64,000 nucleotides of DNA from Arthrobacter sp. MSA 4-2 (GTDB lineage Bacteria > Actinomycetota > Actinomycetes > Actinomycetales > Micrococcaceae), in NCBI RefSeq assembly GCF_016405885.1, contig NZ_JAEKGC010000008.1:1-64000 (forward strand), written 5' to 3'. Position numbers and translations under genes: made by a program. The notes beneath the pieces were generated by a model. It made no database searches. It was not told where the DNA came from and worked only from the letters and a program-made list of their open reading frames with translations. Positions 44,243-52,257 of this stretch are shown here, piece after piece; within the stretch, counting starts at the first letter, position 1, and every line of letters begins with the position of its first letter.

Positions 44243-45208
44243 GTGAGCGTGCCGCCGGCCCCCGCGCCCGCCCCGCTGCGGGCCCTGCTGATCGTCAACC
44301 CCACCTCCGGCCGCGGCCGGAGCCTGCGGTTCCGGGCCGGGGTCCGCAGCGCCCTGGCCGGGCAGGGCTACGACGTCGTGGAGCATGTCACCGAAGGACT
44401 GGCCGACGCCCGCGCGGCCGCCGCCACCGCCGGCCCGGACACCCTCATCGCCTCCCTCGGTGGTGACGGACTGCACGGGGCCGTCGCCGCCGGCATCCGC
44501 GGCACCTCGGCGGTGCTGCTGACCCTTGGCGGCGGGCGGGGCAACGACACGGTCCGCCGGCTGGGGCTGCCGGTCAACCCCGTCCGGGCCGTCCGCTCGA
44601 TGTCGGCCCTGACGGTGCGCCCCCTCGATCTCGGCTGCGTGAACGGCGTCCCGTTCCTCGGCGTCGCCCACATCGGTTTCGACGGCCTCGCCGCGGAACT
44701 GGCCAACGCCGCCCGGGTCGGCCTGGGCCCCCTGAGCTACCTCGCCGGGGGAGTGCGGGCACTTCTCACCTGGAAGGGCGTCGGGTTTCACGTTGAGGTC
44801 GACGGCGACCGGGAGGACTTTGCCGGCTGGTTCGTCGCCGTCGGCAATGTCGGCCAGTACGGCGGCGGGATCCGCATCGCCCCCGACGCGGCCGCCGACG
44901 ACGGCCTGCTCGACGTCGTCCGCCTGCGCGGCGGCGGCCGGGTCCGCCTCGCCTCCGTGTTCCTCCGCGCCTTCCGCGGCGCCCACCTCACCCAGCCGGG
45001 CGTCGCCTCCTCCCGGGGCCGGAGGGTCCGCCTGACCGCGGCGCCGGGCCTGAACGTCTACGCCGACGGGGAACTGGTCGGGCCCGTCCCCGCCGAGGTC
45101 ACCCTGCTGCCCTCGGCCGTGCTGGTTCTGGTGCCGCGCTCCTCCCCGGCGCTGCGGGAAAACCAGGCGGCGGAGCCCGGCCGCCCGCGCGCCGGCGCGG
45201 GAGGGTAG
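44243..45208 (+). CDS. Diacylglycerol-kinase-family protein
   Basis: A 321-aa lipid-kinase-like protein: LLIVNPTSGRGR, LIASLGGDGLHGAVAAGIRG (GGDG loop), TLGGGRGNDTVRRL (GNDxxR) and GFDGLAAELANAARVGLGPLSYLAGGVRALLTW. The order and size match the DagK fold. It lies where mycobacteria have the PIM acyltransferase, with pimA next, and may phosphorylate membrane diacylglycerol. The GTG at 44243 has only a weak ribosome-binding site. A long Pro-rich N-terminus precedes the domain. Confidence 0.82.
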   Translation: MSVPPAPAPAPLRALLIVNPTSGRGRSLRFRAGVRSALAGQGYDVVEHVTEGLADARAAAATAGPDTLIASLGGDGLHGAVAAGIRGTSAVLLTLGGGRGNDTVRRLGLPVNPVRAVRSMSALTVRPLDLGCVNGVPFLGVAHIGFDGLAAELANAARVGLGPLSYLAGGVRALLTWKGVGFHVEVDGDREDFAGWFVAVGNVGQYGGGIRIAPDAAADDGLLDVVRLRGGGRVRLASVFLRAFRGAHLTQPGVASSRGRRVRLTAAPGLNVYADGELVGPVPAEVTLLPSAVLVLVPRSSPALRENQAAEPGRPRAGAGG

Positions 45209-45281
45209 CCCCCTTTCCGGCCGGGCGCCGCACCCGCGGAACGGCCCGGAACGGGCAGCGGTGCGGCGGCCCGTGCGGGCG

Positions 45282-45287
45282 TATTAT
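45282..45287 (+). promoter_or_regulatory. Candidate -10 (TATTAT) of pdxS
   Basis: TATTAT stands out in a GC-rich intergenic stretch 38 bases before the pdxS GTG. No good -35 is seen. Confidence 0.4.
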
Positions 45288-45325
45288 GGGATGCGTTACC
45301 TTTTACCAATCTTTAGGGGCTTTCT

Positions 45326-46240
45326 GTGTCCACCGTTGACGACAATTCGACAACCGCCGCTTCGACCGGCGGCAGCCGCGTCAAGCGCGGAATGGCTGAA
45401 ATGCTGAAGGGCGGCGTGATTATGGACGTCGTCACGCCGGAGCAGGCCCGGATCGCCGAAGATGCCGGCGCGGTGGCTGTCATGGCCCTCGAGCGGGTTC
45501 CGGCCGACATCCGCGCCCAGGGCGGGGTCTCGCGCATGAGCGATCCCGACATGATCGACGGCATCATCGACGCCGTGTCCATCCCGGTGATGGCCAAGGC
45601 CCGGATCGGGCACTTCGTCGAGGCGCAGGTGCTGCAGTCGCTCGGCGTCGACTACATCGACGAGTCCGAGGTGCTGACCCCGGCGGACTACTCCAACCAC
45701 ATCGACAAGTGGAAGTTCACGGTGCCCTTCGTCTGCGGCGCCACGAACCTGGGGGAGGCGCTGCGCCGCCTCAATGAGGGCGCGGCAATGATCCGCTCCA
45801 AGGGCGAGGCCGGCACCGGCGACGTCTCCAACGCGACGATGCACATGCGCAAGATCCGCTCGGAGATCGCCCGGCTCTCCTCAATGGCCGAGGACGAACT
45901 CTACGTCGCCGCCAAGGAACTGCAGGCGCCCTACGAGCTGGTCAAGGAGGTGGCCCGCGAGGGCCGCCTGCCGGTCGTGCTCTTCACCGCTGGCGGCATT
46001 GCGACCCCGGCCGACGCCGCCATGATGATGCAGCTCGGCGCCGACGGCGTGTTCGTCGGTTCGGGCATCTTCAAGGCAGGGAACCCCGCCGAGCGGGCCG
46101 CCGCCATCGTCAAGGCGACGACCTTCCACGACGACCCGGACATGGTCGCCAAGGTCTCCCGCGGCCTCGGCGAGGCCATGGTCGGCATCAACGTCGACGA
46201 GCTGCCGCAGCCGCACCGCCTCGCCGAGCGCGGCTGGTAG
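45326..46240 (+). CDS. pdxS: Pyridoxal 5'-phosphate synthase lyase subunit PdxS
   Basis: A 304-aa TIM-barrel lyase. [52 protein letters not shown] (Lys91 forms the imine), [21 protein letters not shown] and [25 protein letters not shown] are the conserved core. With PdxT it makes PLP from ribose-5-phosphate, glyceraldehyde-3-phosphate and glutamine ammonia. The start is a GTG at 45326; the pdxT gene is 7 kb downstream. Confidence 0.96.
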   Translation: MSTVDDNSTTAASTGGSRVKRGMAEMLKGGVIMDVVTPEQARIAEDAGAVAVMALERVPADIRAQGGVSRMSDPDMIDGIIDAVSIPVMAKARIGHFVEAQVLQSLGVDYIDESEVLTPADYSNHIDKWKFTVPFVCGATNLGEALRRLNEGAAMIRSKGEAGTGDVSNATMHMRKIRSEIARLSSMAEDELYVAAKELQAPYELVKEVAREGRLPVVLFTAGGIATPADAAMMMQLGADGVFVGSGIFKAGNPAERAAAIVKATTFHDDPDMVAKVSRGLGEAMVGINVDELPQPHRLAERGW

Positions 46241-46272
46241 CAGCCCGCGCAGCAGACTCAAGGCACAAACGG

Positions 46273-46309
46273 AAGGGGCACCGCCACCAGGCGGTGCCCC
46301 TTCTTTCTT
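46273..46309 (+). terminator. Rho-independent terminator after pdxS
   Basis: A perfect 13-bp stem (46273-46285 with 46290-46302) with a 4-base loop is followed by a T-rich tail (ttctttctt). It begins 33 bases after the pdxS stop and lies between convergent pdxS and the PRC-barrel gene. Confidence 0.88.
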
Positions 46310-46326
46310 CCCCGGAGGGCCGGGAG

Positions 46327-47112
46327 TTAGTGCCGGCCGCGGCCGTGATCGCCGTCGGCCTCGATCTGCTCCTTGCGGACCTCCTCGTTGACCGTGTGCT
46401 GCTCGGTCACTGTCTCCTTATCGAGGCGGACGCGTTCCACCGGAACGGCTTCCTTCTCCACGACGGGCCGCTCCTCGTGCAGGACGACCTCGTGCTCCTC
46501 CTCGCTGATGGCCGGACCGGCCATTGCGGCACCGCGGTTGGCGTCGGTGATCGGCTCACGCTCGAGGCGGACCTCTTCACGCGACACCGGAACCGTCTGG
46601 GATACGTTCTCGGAGACGACGAACTTGCGCAGGCGCACCCGGCCCGCTTCGCGCGACTCGGTGCCCACGCGCAGCTGCTCCTCCGAACGGGTCATCGCCT
46701 CGTCGGTGGTGGGGCCGGAGGTGTCATGGCCGACGGCGTCACGGCCGGTGGTGCGGGTGGTGTCGTAGTCGACGCCGCGTGTCCCGTCGGAGCTGCCGTT
46801 GAGGCTGTAGTGCCGGTAGAGGCGGTCCTCCTCCTCGGGGCTCAGATGGCCGTCCTTCTCCACCTTGGGAGCGTCCTTGACGAGGTCCTTGCTGTACGGG
46901 ACGCGGACGTCGTTGCCGTCTACGGATGCCGCTTGGAGCGGGACGAAGGACTCGGAGGTGCCGAACAGGCCGGTGTTGACCGAGACCCAGCTGGGCTGTC
47001 CGGTCTCGTCGTCGACATACAGCTGGCCGATCGAGCCGAGCTTGCCGCCGTCATCGGTGTACACGTTTCCGCGGCCGGCGGCCAGGTCATTCAGGTTTTC
47101 CTGGGTAATCAT
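46327..47112 (-). CDS. PRC-barrel and DUF2382 stress protein
   Basis: A 261-aa protein. The N-terminal PRC-barrel (about 10-75: GNVYTDDGGKLGSIGQLYVDDETGQPSWVSVNTGLFG) is followed by an acidic linker and a C-terminal DUF2382 domain (LRVGTESREAGRVRLRKFVVSENVSQTVPVSREEVRLEREPI). Such proteins are common in Arthrobacter and Deinococcus and are linked to desiccation and oxidative stress. No signal peptide is seen. GGAG precedes the ATG. The gene is divergent from 47,357 and shares its regulatory region. Confidence 0.85.
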   Translation of the reverse strand: MITQENLNDLAAGRGNVYTDDGGKLGSIGQLYVDDETGQPSWVSVNTGLFGTSESFVPLQAASVDGNDVRVPYSKDLVKDAPKVEKDGHLSPEEEDRLYRHYSLNGSSDGTRGVDYDTTRTTGRDAVGHDTSGPTTDEAMTRSEEQLRVGTESREAGRVRLRKFVVSENVSQTVPVSREEVRLEREPITDANRGAAMAGPAISEEEHEVVLHEERPVVEKEAVPVERVRLDKETVTEQHTVNEEVRKEQIEADGDHGRGRH

Positions 47113-47241
47113 GTTTCTCCTTGGTGTTCACGAAGGTGTTCACGGGCTCCGCCGCGGTGGGCGGCGCCGTAGTGGAGGTCATGGGCACGAGGCCCCGGGC
47201 TGCTTGCACCGCCCACTCTAGGGGCCCCGGAAATAAATGGC

Positions 47242-47283
47242 AAGCGTGCTTACTACTAGCCGATCGAGCGATACGCTACTAGC
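47242..47283. promoter_or_regulatory. Shared divergent regulatory region with dyad and direct repeat
   Basis: AAGCGTGCTT (47242-47251) is an AAGC/GCTT dyad. CTACTAGC occurs at 47253-47260 and 47276-47283, a 23-bp direct repeat. The region lies between the divergent PRC-barrel gene and the membrane gene. Confidence 0.45.
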
Positions 47284-47356
47284 GTTGAATCGGCGATGGG
47301 CACCCTGCGTGCCGGTCGGATCAACGCACACGCACCGCAGGTAGAAGGAGATTTTC

Positions 47357-47980
47357 GTGGCACAGCACAACACCTCCGGGTCGAGTACACCGAAGGGTAG
47401 GCGTGACGAGATCGTCGCCGAGGAGCGCCGGCAGTTCGGCGGAATGAAGTTCGGCTCGGCCTTCTTCGGCTGGATGACGGCCACAGGCATCGCGGTGGTC
47501 CTCACCGCACTTCTCGGCGCGGTCGGAGCAGGAGTGGGGGTCGCGAACAACGCCGACGCCGGACAGGTCGCCGACCAGGCCTCCCAGGACCTGCAGACGG
47601 TCGGCATCGTCAGCGGACTCGTGCTTGCCGCAATCCTTTTCACCGCCTATTTCTGCGGTGGGTATGTTGCCGGGCGCATGGCGCGCTTCGACGGCGCCAA
47701 GCAGGGCCTTGCGGTCTGGCTGTGGGCGATTGCCGTGGCCATTCTCCTCGCCATCCTCGGCGCCGTCGCCGGCAGCCAGTTCAACGTCCTCGGCAGCCTC
47801 AACGGCTTCCCCCGCATTCCCGTCAATGAGGGTGCGCTGACCACCGGCGGAATCATCGCTCTCGTCATCGCCGTCATTGTCCCGCTGATCGGGGCCGTGC
47901 TCGGCGGCAAGGCCGGGATGCGTTTCCACCGCAAGGTCGACCAGGTCGGCGCGAACTCTGCGGCCGGCCTGAACGTTTAA
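47357..47980 (+). CDS. Four-helix membrane protein of unknown function
   Basis: A 207-aa protein with hydrophobic segments near 38-60, 84-106, 117-139 and 155-180. The pattern FGSAFFGWMTATGIAVVLTALLGAVGAGVG and AYFCGGYVAGRMARFDGAKQGLAVWLWAI is found in small hypothetical actinobacterial membrane proteins. The N-terminus is hydrophilic (GRRDEIVAEERRQFGG). AAGGAG precedes the GTG. It is divergent from the PRC-barrel stress gene, so a shared stress role is plausible but unproven. Confidence 0.7.
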   Translation: MAQHNTSGSSTPKGRRDEIVAEERRQFGGMKFGSAFFGWMTATGIAVVLTALLGAVGAGVGVANNADAGQVADQASQDLQTVGIVSGLVLAAILFTAYFCGGYVAGRMARFDGAKQGLAVWLWAIAVAILLAILGAVAGSQFNVLGSLNGFPRIPVNEGALTTGGIIALVIAVIVPLIGAVLGGKAGMRFHRKVDQVGANSAAGLNV

Positions 47981-47982
47981 CT

Positions 47983-48068
47983 GACACGGCCGGTGGGACC
48001 GGCGTGTCGATCCCACCGGCGCTTGTCCGGTCCGGCTGCCGCTCCCGCCTCCGCGCGGGAGCGGCAGC
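47983..48068 (+). terminator. Overlapping hairpins after the membrane-protein gene
   Basis: A strong 14-bp stem (48035-48048 with 48055-48068) has a 6-base loop. Upstream, two alternative hairpins share bases: CCGGTGGGA (47990-47998) with TCCCACCGG (48011-48019), and GACACG (47983-47988) with CGTGTC. The strong stem probably ends transcription, although no T tract follows. Confidence 0.5.
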
Positions 48069-48149
48069 TTCGCCGGATCGGGCACATCCGCAGTCCGGTG
48101 CTGATCCGGTGCCGGCGCTGGAGCAGGCGAGTATTTTTGGAGGGTTCGC

Positions 48150-48614
48150 ATGGCGCGGTTTGGAGGACGGACTCGACCCCGGGGGGCAAAACGTGTGGCC
48201 GGGCTGGTCGTGGGCTGGCTCCTCGTGGCCATTGGACTCGCGGCCCTCGTCCTTCCCGGCCCGGGCCTGCTGGCGCTCGTCGCCGGCCTCACCGTGCTCG
48301 CCCAGCAGTACGAATGGGCCCGCCGGTGGCTGCAGCCGGTCAAGACCCGGGCCTTCGCGGCCGCCGCCAAGGGCGTTCGAACCCGGCGCAACATCGCCCT
48401 CAGCTTCGCCGCCGCTTTGGTGCTGGCCCTCGTCGGCGTGCTCTGGTGCATTAAGCCGCCCGCACCCGGATGGTGGCCGCTCGAAGCGCAGTGGTGGCTG
48501 CCCGGCGGCTGGAGCGTCGGCTCGGGGCTGATCCTGTCGGCACTGCTCGCGGCGGCCTTCATCGTATACAGCATCCGGCGGTTCCGTCCCAGTGGTGCCG
48601 CGGATGCCGCCTAG
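48150..48614 (+). CDS. PGPGW-family transmembrane protein
   Basis: A 154-aa protein with about four membrane segments. The family hallmark is VVGWLLVAIGLAALVLPGPGLLALVAG (residues 20-46) with Pro-Gly-Pro-Gly. VLAQQYEWARRWLQPVK and WWPLEAQWWLPGGW follow. The function is unknown. GGAGG precedes the start. The gene may be part of a small stress cluster with the preceding gene. Confidence 0.8.
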   Translation: MARFGGRTRPRGAKRVAGLVVGWLLVAIGLAALVLPGPGLLALVAGLTVLAQQYEWARRWLQPVKTRAFAAAAKGVRTRRNIALSFAAALVLALVGVLWCIKPPAPGWWPLEAQWWLPGGWSVGSGLILSALLAAAFIVYSIRRFRPSGAADAA

Positions 48615-48642
48615 GGGCGCCGCCCGTCCCGCCGTGCTGGGC

Positions 48643-49353
48643 TTAGAGTGCCATCCACAGGGTCTTGCCCCGGCCCACGAGGTCGAAACCCCGGGCCGCG
48701 AAGAACTCCGATCCCGAGGGCGCCGCATTGACCGCCAGATGCCGGGCCCCGGATGCGGCCGCCGCCTTGGCCGCGCGGCTCAGCAGCGCGGTGCCGAGGC
48801 CTCGGTGGCGGTACTCGGGCAGGACCTCGAGCGAGAAGATCCCGCCGAGGCCCCGTAGCCCCGGAACTCCGGAGGGGTAGAACGCGTAGGCCGCGCCGAC
48901 GACGTTCCCGCCGACCCTTGTCTCGGCGTGCCAGGCCTGCCGTGGCTGGGACCGCACCACCCGCAGTTCCCGGGCCAGCGGCCCCAGATACTCAGGCACC
49001 TCCGTCGACAGTTCGGCGGCGCCATCCTCGTAGGCGGCCGGAACCCCGACCGGCGCGGCCATCCACCACGGCTGCCACCCCGGGGAGAACCCCAGGGACG
49101 ACAGGGCGCTGCTGCGCACCGCGCCGTTCATCCAGACGCCCACGGTCTTCGCTCCCAGCCTGCTGCCCTCGGCGAGGCCCGGGCGGATGCCGGCCAGCGA
49201 AACCTCCTCCGGGAACAGGAGCAGAAGCTGCGACCGCGCCGGAAGCCACGCCCACGTACACCCGTGGGTGGAGAAGGTCTTCCCACCGGTGGCGGTGGCA
49301 AGTGCGGCGAACCAGGCGGTGTGCAGGCGCTGGACCTGGGCAATCGTGACCAT
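48643..49353 (-). CDS. GNAT-family N-acetyltransferase
   Basis: A 236-aa protein. The C-terminal GNAT domain (about 130-235) has FSLEVLPEYRHRGLGTALLSRAAKAAAASG, the acetyl-CoA pyrophosphate loop RxxGxG, and NAAPSGSEFFAARGFDLVG at the end. The N-terminal 120 residues are unassigned. The acceptor is unknown. It starts six bases after the M3 peptidase stop, in the same operon. Confidence 0.82.
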   Translation of the reverse strand: MVTIAQVQRLHTAWFAALATATGGKTFSTHGCTWAWLPARSQLLLLFPEEVSLAGIRPGLAEGSRLGAKTVGVWMNGAVRSSALSSLGFSPGWQPWWMAAPVGVPAAYEDGAAELSTEVPEYLGPLARELRVVRSQPRQAWHAETRVGGNVVGAAYAFYPSGVPGLRGLGGIFSLEVLPEYRHRGLGTALLSRAAKAAAASGARHLAVNAAPSGSEFFAARGFDLVGRGKTLWMAL

Positions 49354-49359
49354 CCGGGC

Positions 49360-51369
49360 TCAGGCCAGGCCCCGCCGCTTCAACAGCGGCTCAAGTTCGG
49401 CATCCCGGCCCCGGAAGTTGCGGAACGCCTGGAGCGGGTCGATGCTGTTGCCCCGCGAGAGCAGCTCGGTGCGGAAGGTGCCGCCGTTGGCGCGGGTGAG
49501 CCCTCCCGAGGACTTAAACCATTCGACGGTGTCGGCGTCGAGGACCTCGCTCCAGATGTAGGCGTAGTAGGCGGCGGCATAGCCGCCGGCGAAGATGTGC
49601 TTGAAATAGCCGGTCCGGTAACGCGGGGGAACCAGGGCGAAGTCGACGCCGGCCTCCGAAAGCGCCCGCTGCTCGAAGGCCGCAGGGTCCTCAACAGTGG
49701 TGCCGGGCGGCAGGGAATGCCAGGCGAGGTCGAGCAGGGTCGCCCCGAGGTACTCGGTGGTGGCGAAGCCTTCGCCCCACGTCGACGCCGCCGTGACGCG
49801 GTCAATGACCTCCTGCGGGAGGGCCTCTCCGGTCTCATGGTGGCGGGCGTAGTTCGCCACGACCTCGGGCCACAGCATCCACATCTCATTGACCTGCGAG
49901 GGGTATTCGACGAAGTCGCGCGGGACGCTGGTGCCCGAAAAGGTGGGGTAGGTAACGTTGGAGAACAGGCCGTGCAGTGCGTGGCCGAACTCATGGAAGG
50001 CTGTGACCACCTCGTCGAAGCTGAGCAGGGTCGGCTCCCCGGGCGGGGGCTTGGGGATGTTCAGGTTGTTCACCACGACCGCGCGGGTGCCCTGGAGCGC
50101 GGACTGGTCAACGAAGGAGTTCATCCAGGCGCCCCCGTTCTTCGTGTCGCGCGTGTAGTAGTCGCCGAGGAACAGGCCCAGGCCGGAGCCGTCCTCGTTG
50201 AAGACCTCCCACACGCGCACCTCGGGGTGGTAGCCGGTCAGGTCGGGGCGTTCGGTGAAGCGCAGCCCGTACAGCTGCCCGGCCGCGAAGAAGATGCCGT
50301 CCTTCAGGACGCGGTCCAGCTCGAAGTAGGGCCGCAGCGCGGCGAGGTCGACGTCGTACTTCGAGCGCCGGACCCGCTCCGAGTGGAAGGCCCAGTCCCA
50401 CGGCTCCAGCGGGTGCCCGGCGTCGGCCTCGAGCTCGGCGGCCTCGGCCCGGGCGTTGCGCACGGCGGGGCCGGCCAGGGCGGCGAGGCGCTCCCGGATG
50501 GCTTCGAGCGAGGGTGCGGTCTGGTCGTCCGTGGCGGCCGCGGCGTACGTGTCGAAGCCCAGCAGGGCGGCGCGGTCCGCACGCAGGGCCGCCATGCGTG
50601 CGGCCAGGTCGAGGGTGTTGTCCGGGCCGTCACTGAAGCCGCGGTTCACCGACAGTTCATACAGCCGCCGGCGCACTCCGCGGTCGGTCAGCACCGCCAT
50701 CGCCGGCTGGTTGGTCGGAAGGATCAGGGTGAGCAGGTATCTGCCGGGGTGGCCTGCCGCATCGGCGGCGGCCGCGGCGGCGGCGATGTCATCGGCCGGG
50801 AGGCCGTCGAGCTCGGCCGCGGTGTCGAGCAGGAGCGCGGAGGCATTGGTGTCTCGCAGCAGCCGCTGCTGGTACTCGGTCGAAAGTTCGGACAGTTCGG
50901 CGTTGAGCTCCCGCAGCCGGACCTGTGCGGCGTCGTCGAGCTCGGCGCCCGCAGCCGTGAACCGCCGACGGTACTCGGTCAGCAGCCGGGCCGGTTCGGC
51001 GTCGAGGCCGTCCGCGGGGACCGCCTTGAGTCGCTCGAAGAGGGCGCGGTTGAGGTGGATATTGTCCGAGTGCTCGGCAAGGCGCGGCGCGATGCGCGTC
51101 TCGATCTCCTGGATGGCGGCCGTGGAGTCGGCCGAGGAACGGTTGTGGAACGCGGCGGCCACCCGCTGCAGGACCTGCCCCGAACGCTCAAGGGCGGTGA
51201 TGGTGTTCTCGAAGTCCGCTGCCTCCGGGTTGGCGGTGATGGCCTCGATCTCGGCAAGCTGCTCTGCGAACCCCGCCTCGAAGGCCGGCAGGTAGTGCCC
51301 GTCCTCGATGCGGTCGAAGGGCGGCAGCTGGTAGGGGAGCGTGCTCGGCTCGAGGAAGGGGTTGCTCAT
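49360..51369 (-). CDS. M3-family metallopeptidase (oligopeptidase, Dcp/PrlC type)
   Basis: A 669-aa cytoplasmic zinc peptidase. The catalytic motif HEFGHALHGLFSN is around residue 459, and MNSFVDQSALQGTRAVVVNNLNIPKPPPGEPTLLSFDEVVTAF precedes it. The C-terminal FKHIFAGGYAAAYYAYIWSEVLDADTVEWF is the family end. It degrades short peptides produced by proteases. The ATG at 51369 (MSNPFLEPSTLPYQ) is the family start; the frame reaches 51387. Confidence 0.92.
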   Translation of the reverse strand: MSNPFLEPSTLPYQLPPFDRIEDGHYLPAFEAGFAEQLAEIEAITANPEAADFENTITALERSGQVLQRVAAAFHNRSSADSTAAIQEIETRIAPRLAEHSDNIHLNRALFERLKAVPADGLDAEPARLLTEYRRRFTAAGAELDDAAQVRLRELNAELSELSTEYQQRLLRDTNASALLLDTAAELDGLPADDIAAAAAAADAAGHPGRYLLTLILPTNQPAMAVLTDRGVRRRLYELSVNRGFSDGPDNTLDLAARMAALRADRAALLGFDTYAAAATDDQTAPSLEAIRERLAALAGPAVRNARAEAAELEADAGHPLEPWDWAFHSERVRRSKYDVDLAALRPYFELDRVLKDGIFFAAGQLYGLRFTERPDLTGYHPEVRVWEVFNEDGSGLGLFLGDYYTRDTKNGGAWMNSFVDQSALQGTRAVVVNNLNIPKPPPGEPTLLSFDEVVTAFHEFGHALHGLFSNVTYPTFSGTSVPRDFVEYPSQVNEMWMLWPEVVANYARHHETGEALPQEVIDRVTAASTWGEGFATTEYLGATLLDLAWHSLPPGTTVEDPAAFEQRALSEAGVDFALVPPRYRTGYFKHIFAGGYAAAYYAYIWSEVLDADTVEWFKSSGGLTRANGGTFRTELLSRGNSIDPLQAFRNFRGRDAELEPLLKRRGLA

Positions 51370-51534
51370 AAGCGTTAACTTTTGCATGCCGCGGCGCCGG
51401 CGGGGAACTGGTTCCCCTCCGGTTCCCGTACCGGCCGGTTCGGGTACCGGATGACCTGCCCGGATGACCAGCCCGGACGACCCCGCTGAATGATTGCGCG
51501 GGTTGGCCCGGACGGAGGTCAGCGCGGACTGGAG

Positions 51535-52257
51535 TCAGCGCGGGCGGCTGCCCGCGTGGCGCCGGGCGAGGTCGGCGAGGGTGTCGTCAACCTCGCCTGG
51601 CTCGAAGGTCCCGTACTTCCGCTCGACCGCGGTCCGGATGAGGAAGTCCGCGATCGCCGGGTTCTTCGGGAGCAGCGAGCCGTGGAGGTAGCTGGCCACC
51701 ACGTTGTGGTGGCGCGCGCCCTCATGGTTGTCGCGGGCGTTGTTGCCCTCGCCCTTGGTGACGGTGGCCAGCGGCGTCACTCCGGCGCCCAGGAAGGTCT
51801 GCCCGCTGTGGTTTTCGTACCCGTGGATCTCGCCGAACTCCCCGCTGGTGGCGACGACGTTGCCGATGAGGCGTTCCTTTCCACCGTGGGTCTCCAGGTC
51901 GAGCACCCCGATGCCCGGGATCACAGTGCCGTCGACGGTCCGAAAGAACCTGCCGAACAGCTGGTAGAGCCCGCAGATGGCGAGCATGGGCTGTCCGTCC
52001 TCGGCCAGCCCTCGCAGGCGGGGCCCGATGGCCTGGAGGTCCTGCTGTATCACCAGCTGGCCGCTGTCCTGACCGCCGCCGCCGACGATCAGGTCGGCGT
52101 CGTCGGGGAAGCTGTCACCGGCGTTGTGTTCGGAGATGACGGCGTCGTACCCGTGCCAGGCCAGGCGCTGCTTGAGCACCAGGACGTTGCCCCAGTCGCC
52201 GTAGATGTTCATCTCGCGGGGGTACAGCTGAAGGATGGAAATCGTGCCCTTGGACAT
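51535..52257 (-). CDS. gatD: Lipid II isoglutaminyl synthase glutaminase subunit GatD
   Basis: A 240-aa class I glutamine amidotransferase. The nucleophile is Cys95 in LAICGLYQLFG and the His192 partner is in YLHGSLLPKNP. GGGGQDSGQL and LETHGGKERLIGN are typical GatD segments. With MurT it amidates the alpha-carboxyl of D-Glu in lipid II, strengthening cross-linking. It overlaps the murT stop by one base (TGATG). Confidence 0.95.
   Translation of the reverse strand: MSKGTISILQLYPREMNIYGDWGNVLVLKQRLAWHGYDAVISEHNAGDSFPDDADLIVGGGGQDSGQLVIQQDLQAIGPRLRGLAEDGQPMLAICGLYQLFGRFFRTVDGTVIPGIGVLDLETHGGKERLIGNVVATSGEFGEIHGYENHSGQTFLGAGVTPLATVTKGEGNNARDNHEGARHHNVVASYLHGSLLPKNPAIADFLIRTAVERKYGTFEPGEVDDTLADLARRHAGSRPR

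Noticed and set aside
48928-51378. 816-codon plus-strand frame opposite the acetyltransferase and M3 peptidase
   Set aside because: Antisense to a well-defined peptidase with HEFGH motif; its Gly/Val/Arg-rich composition is typical of a shadow frame.
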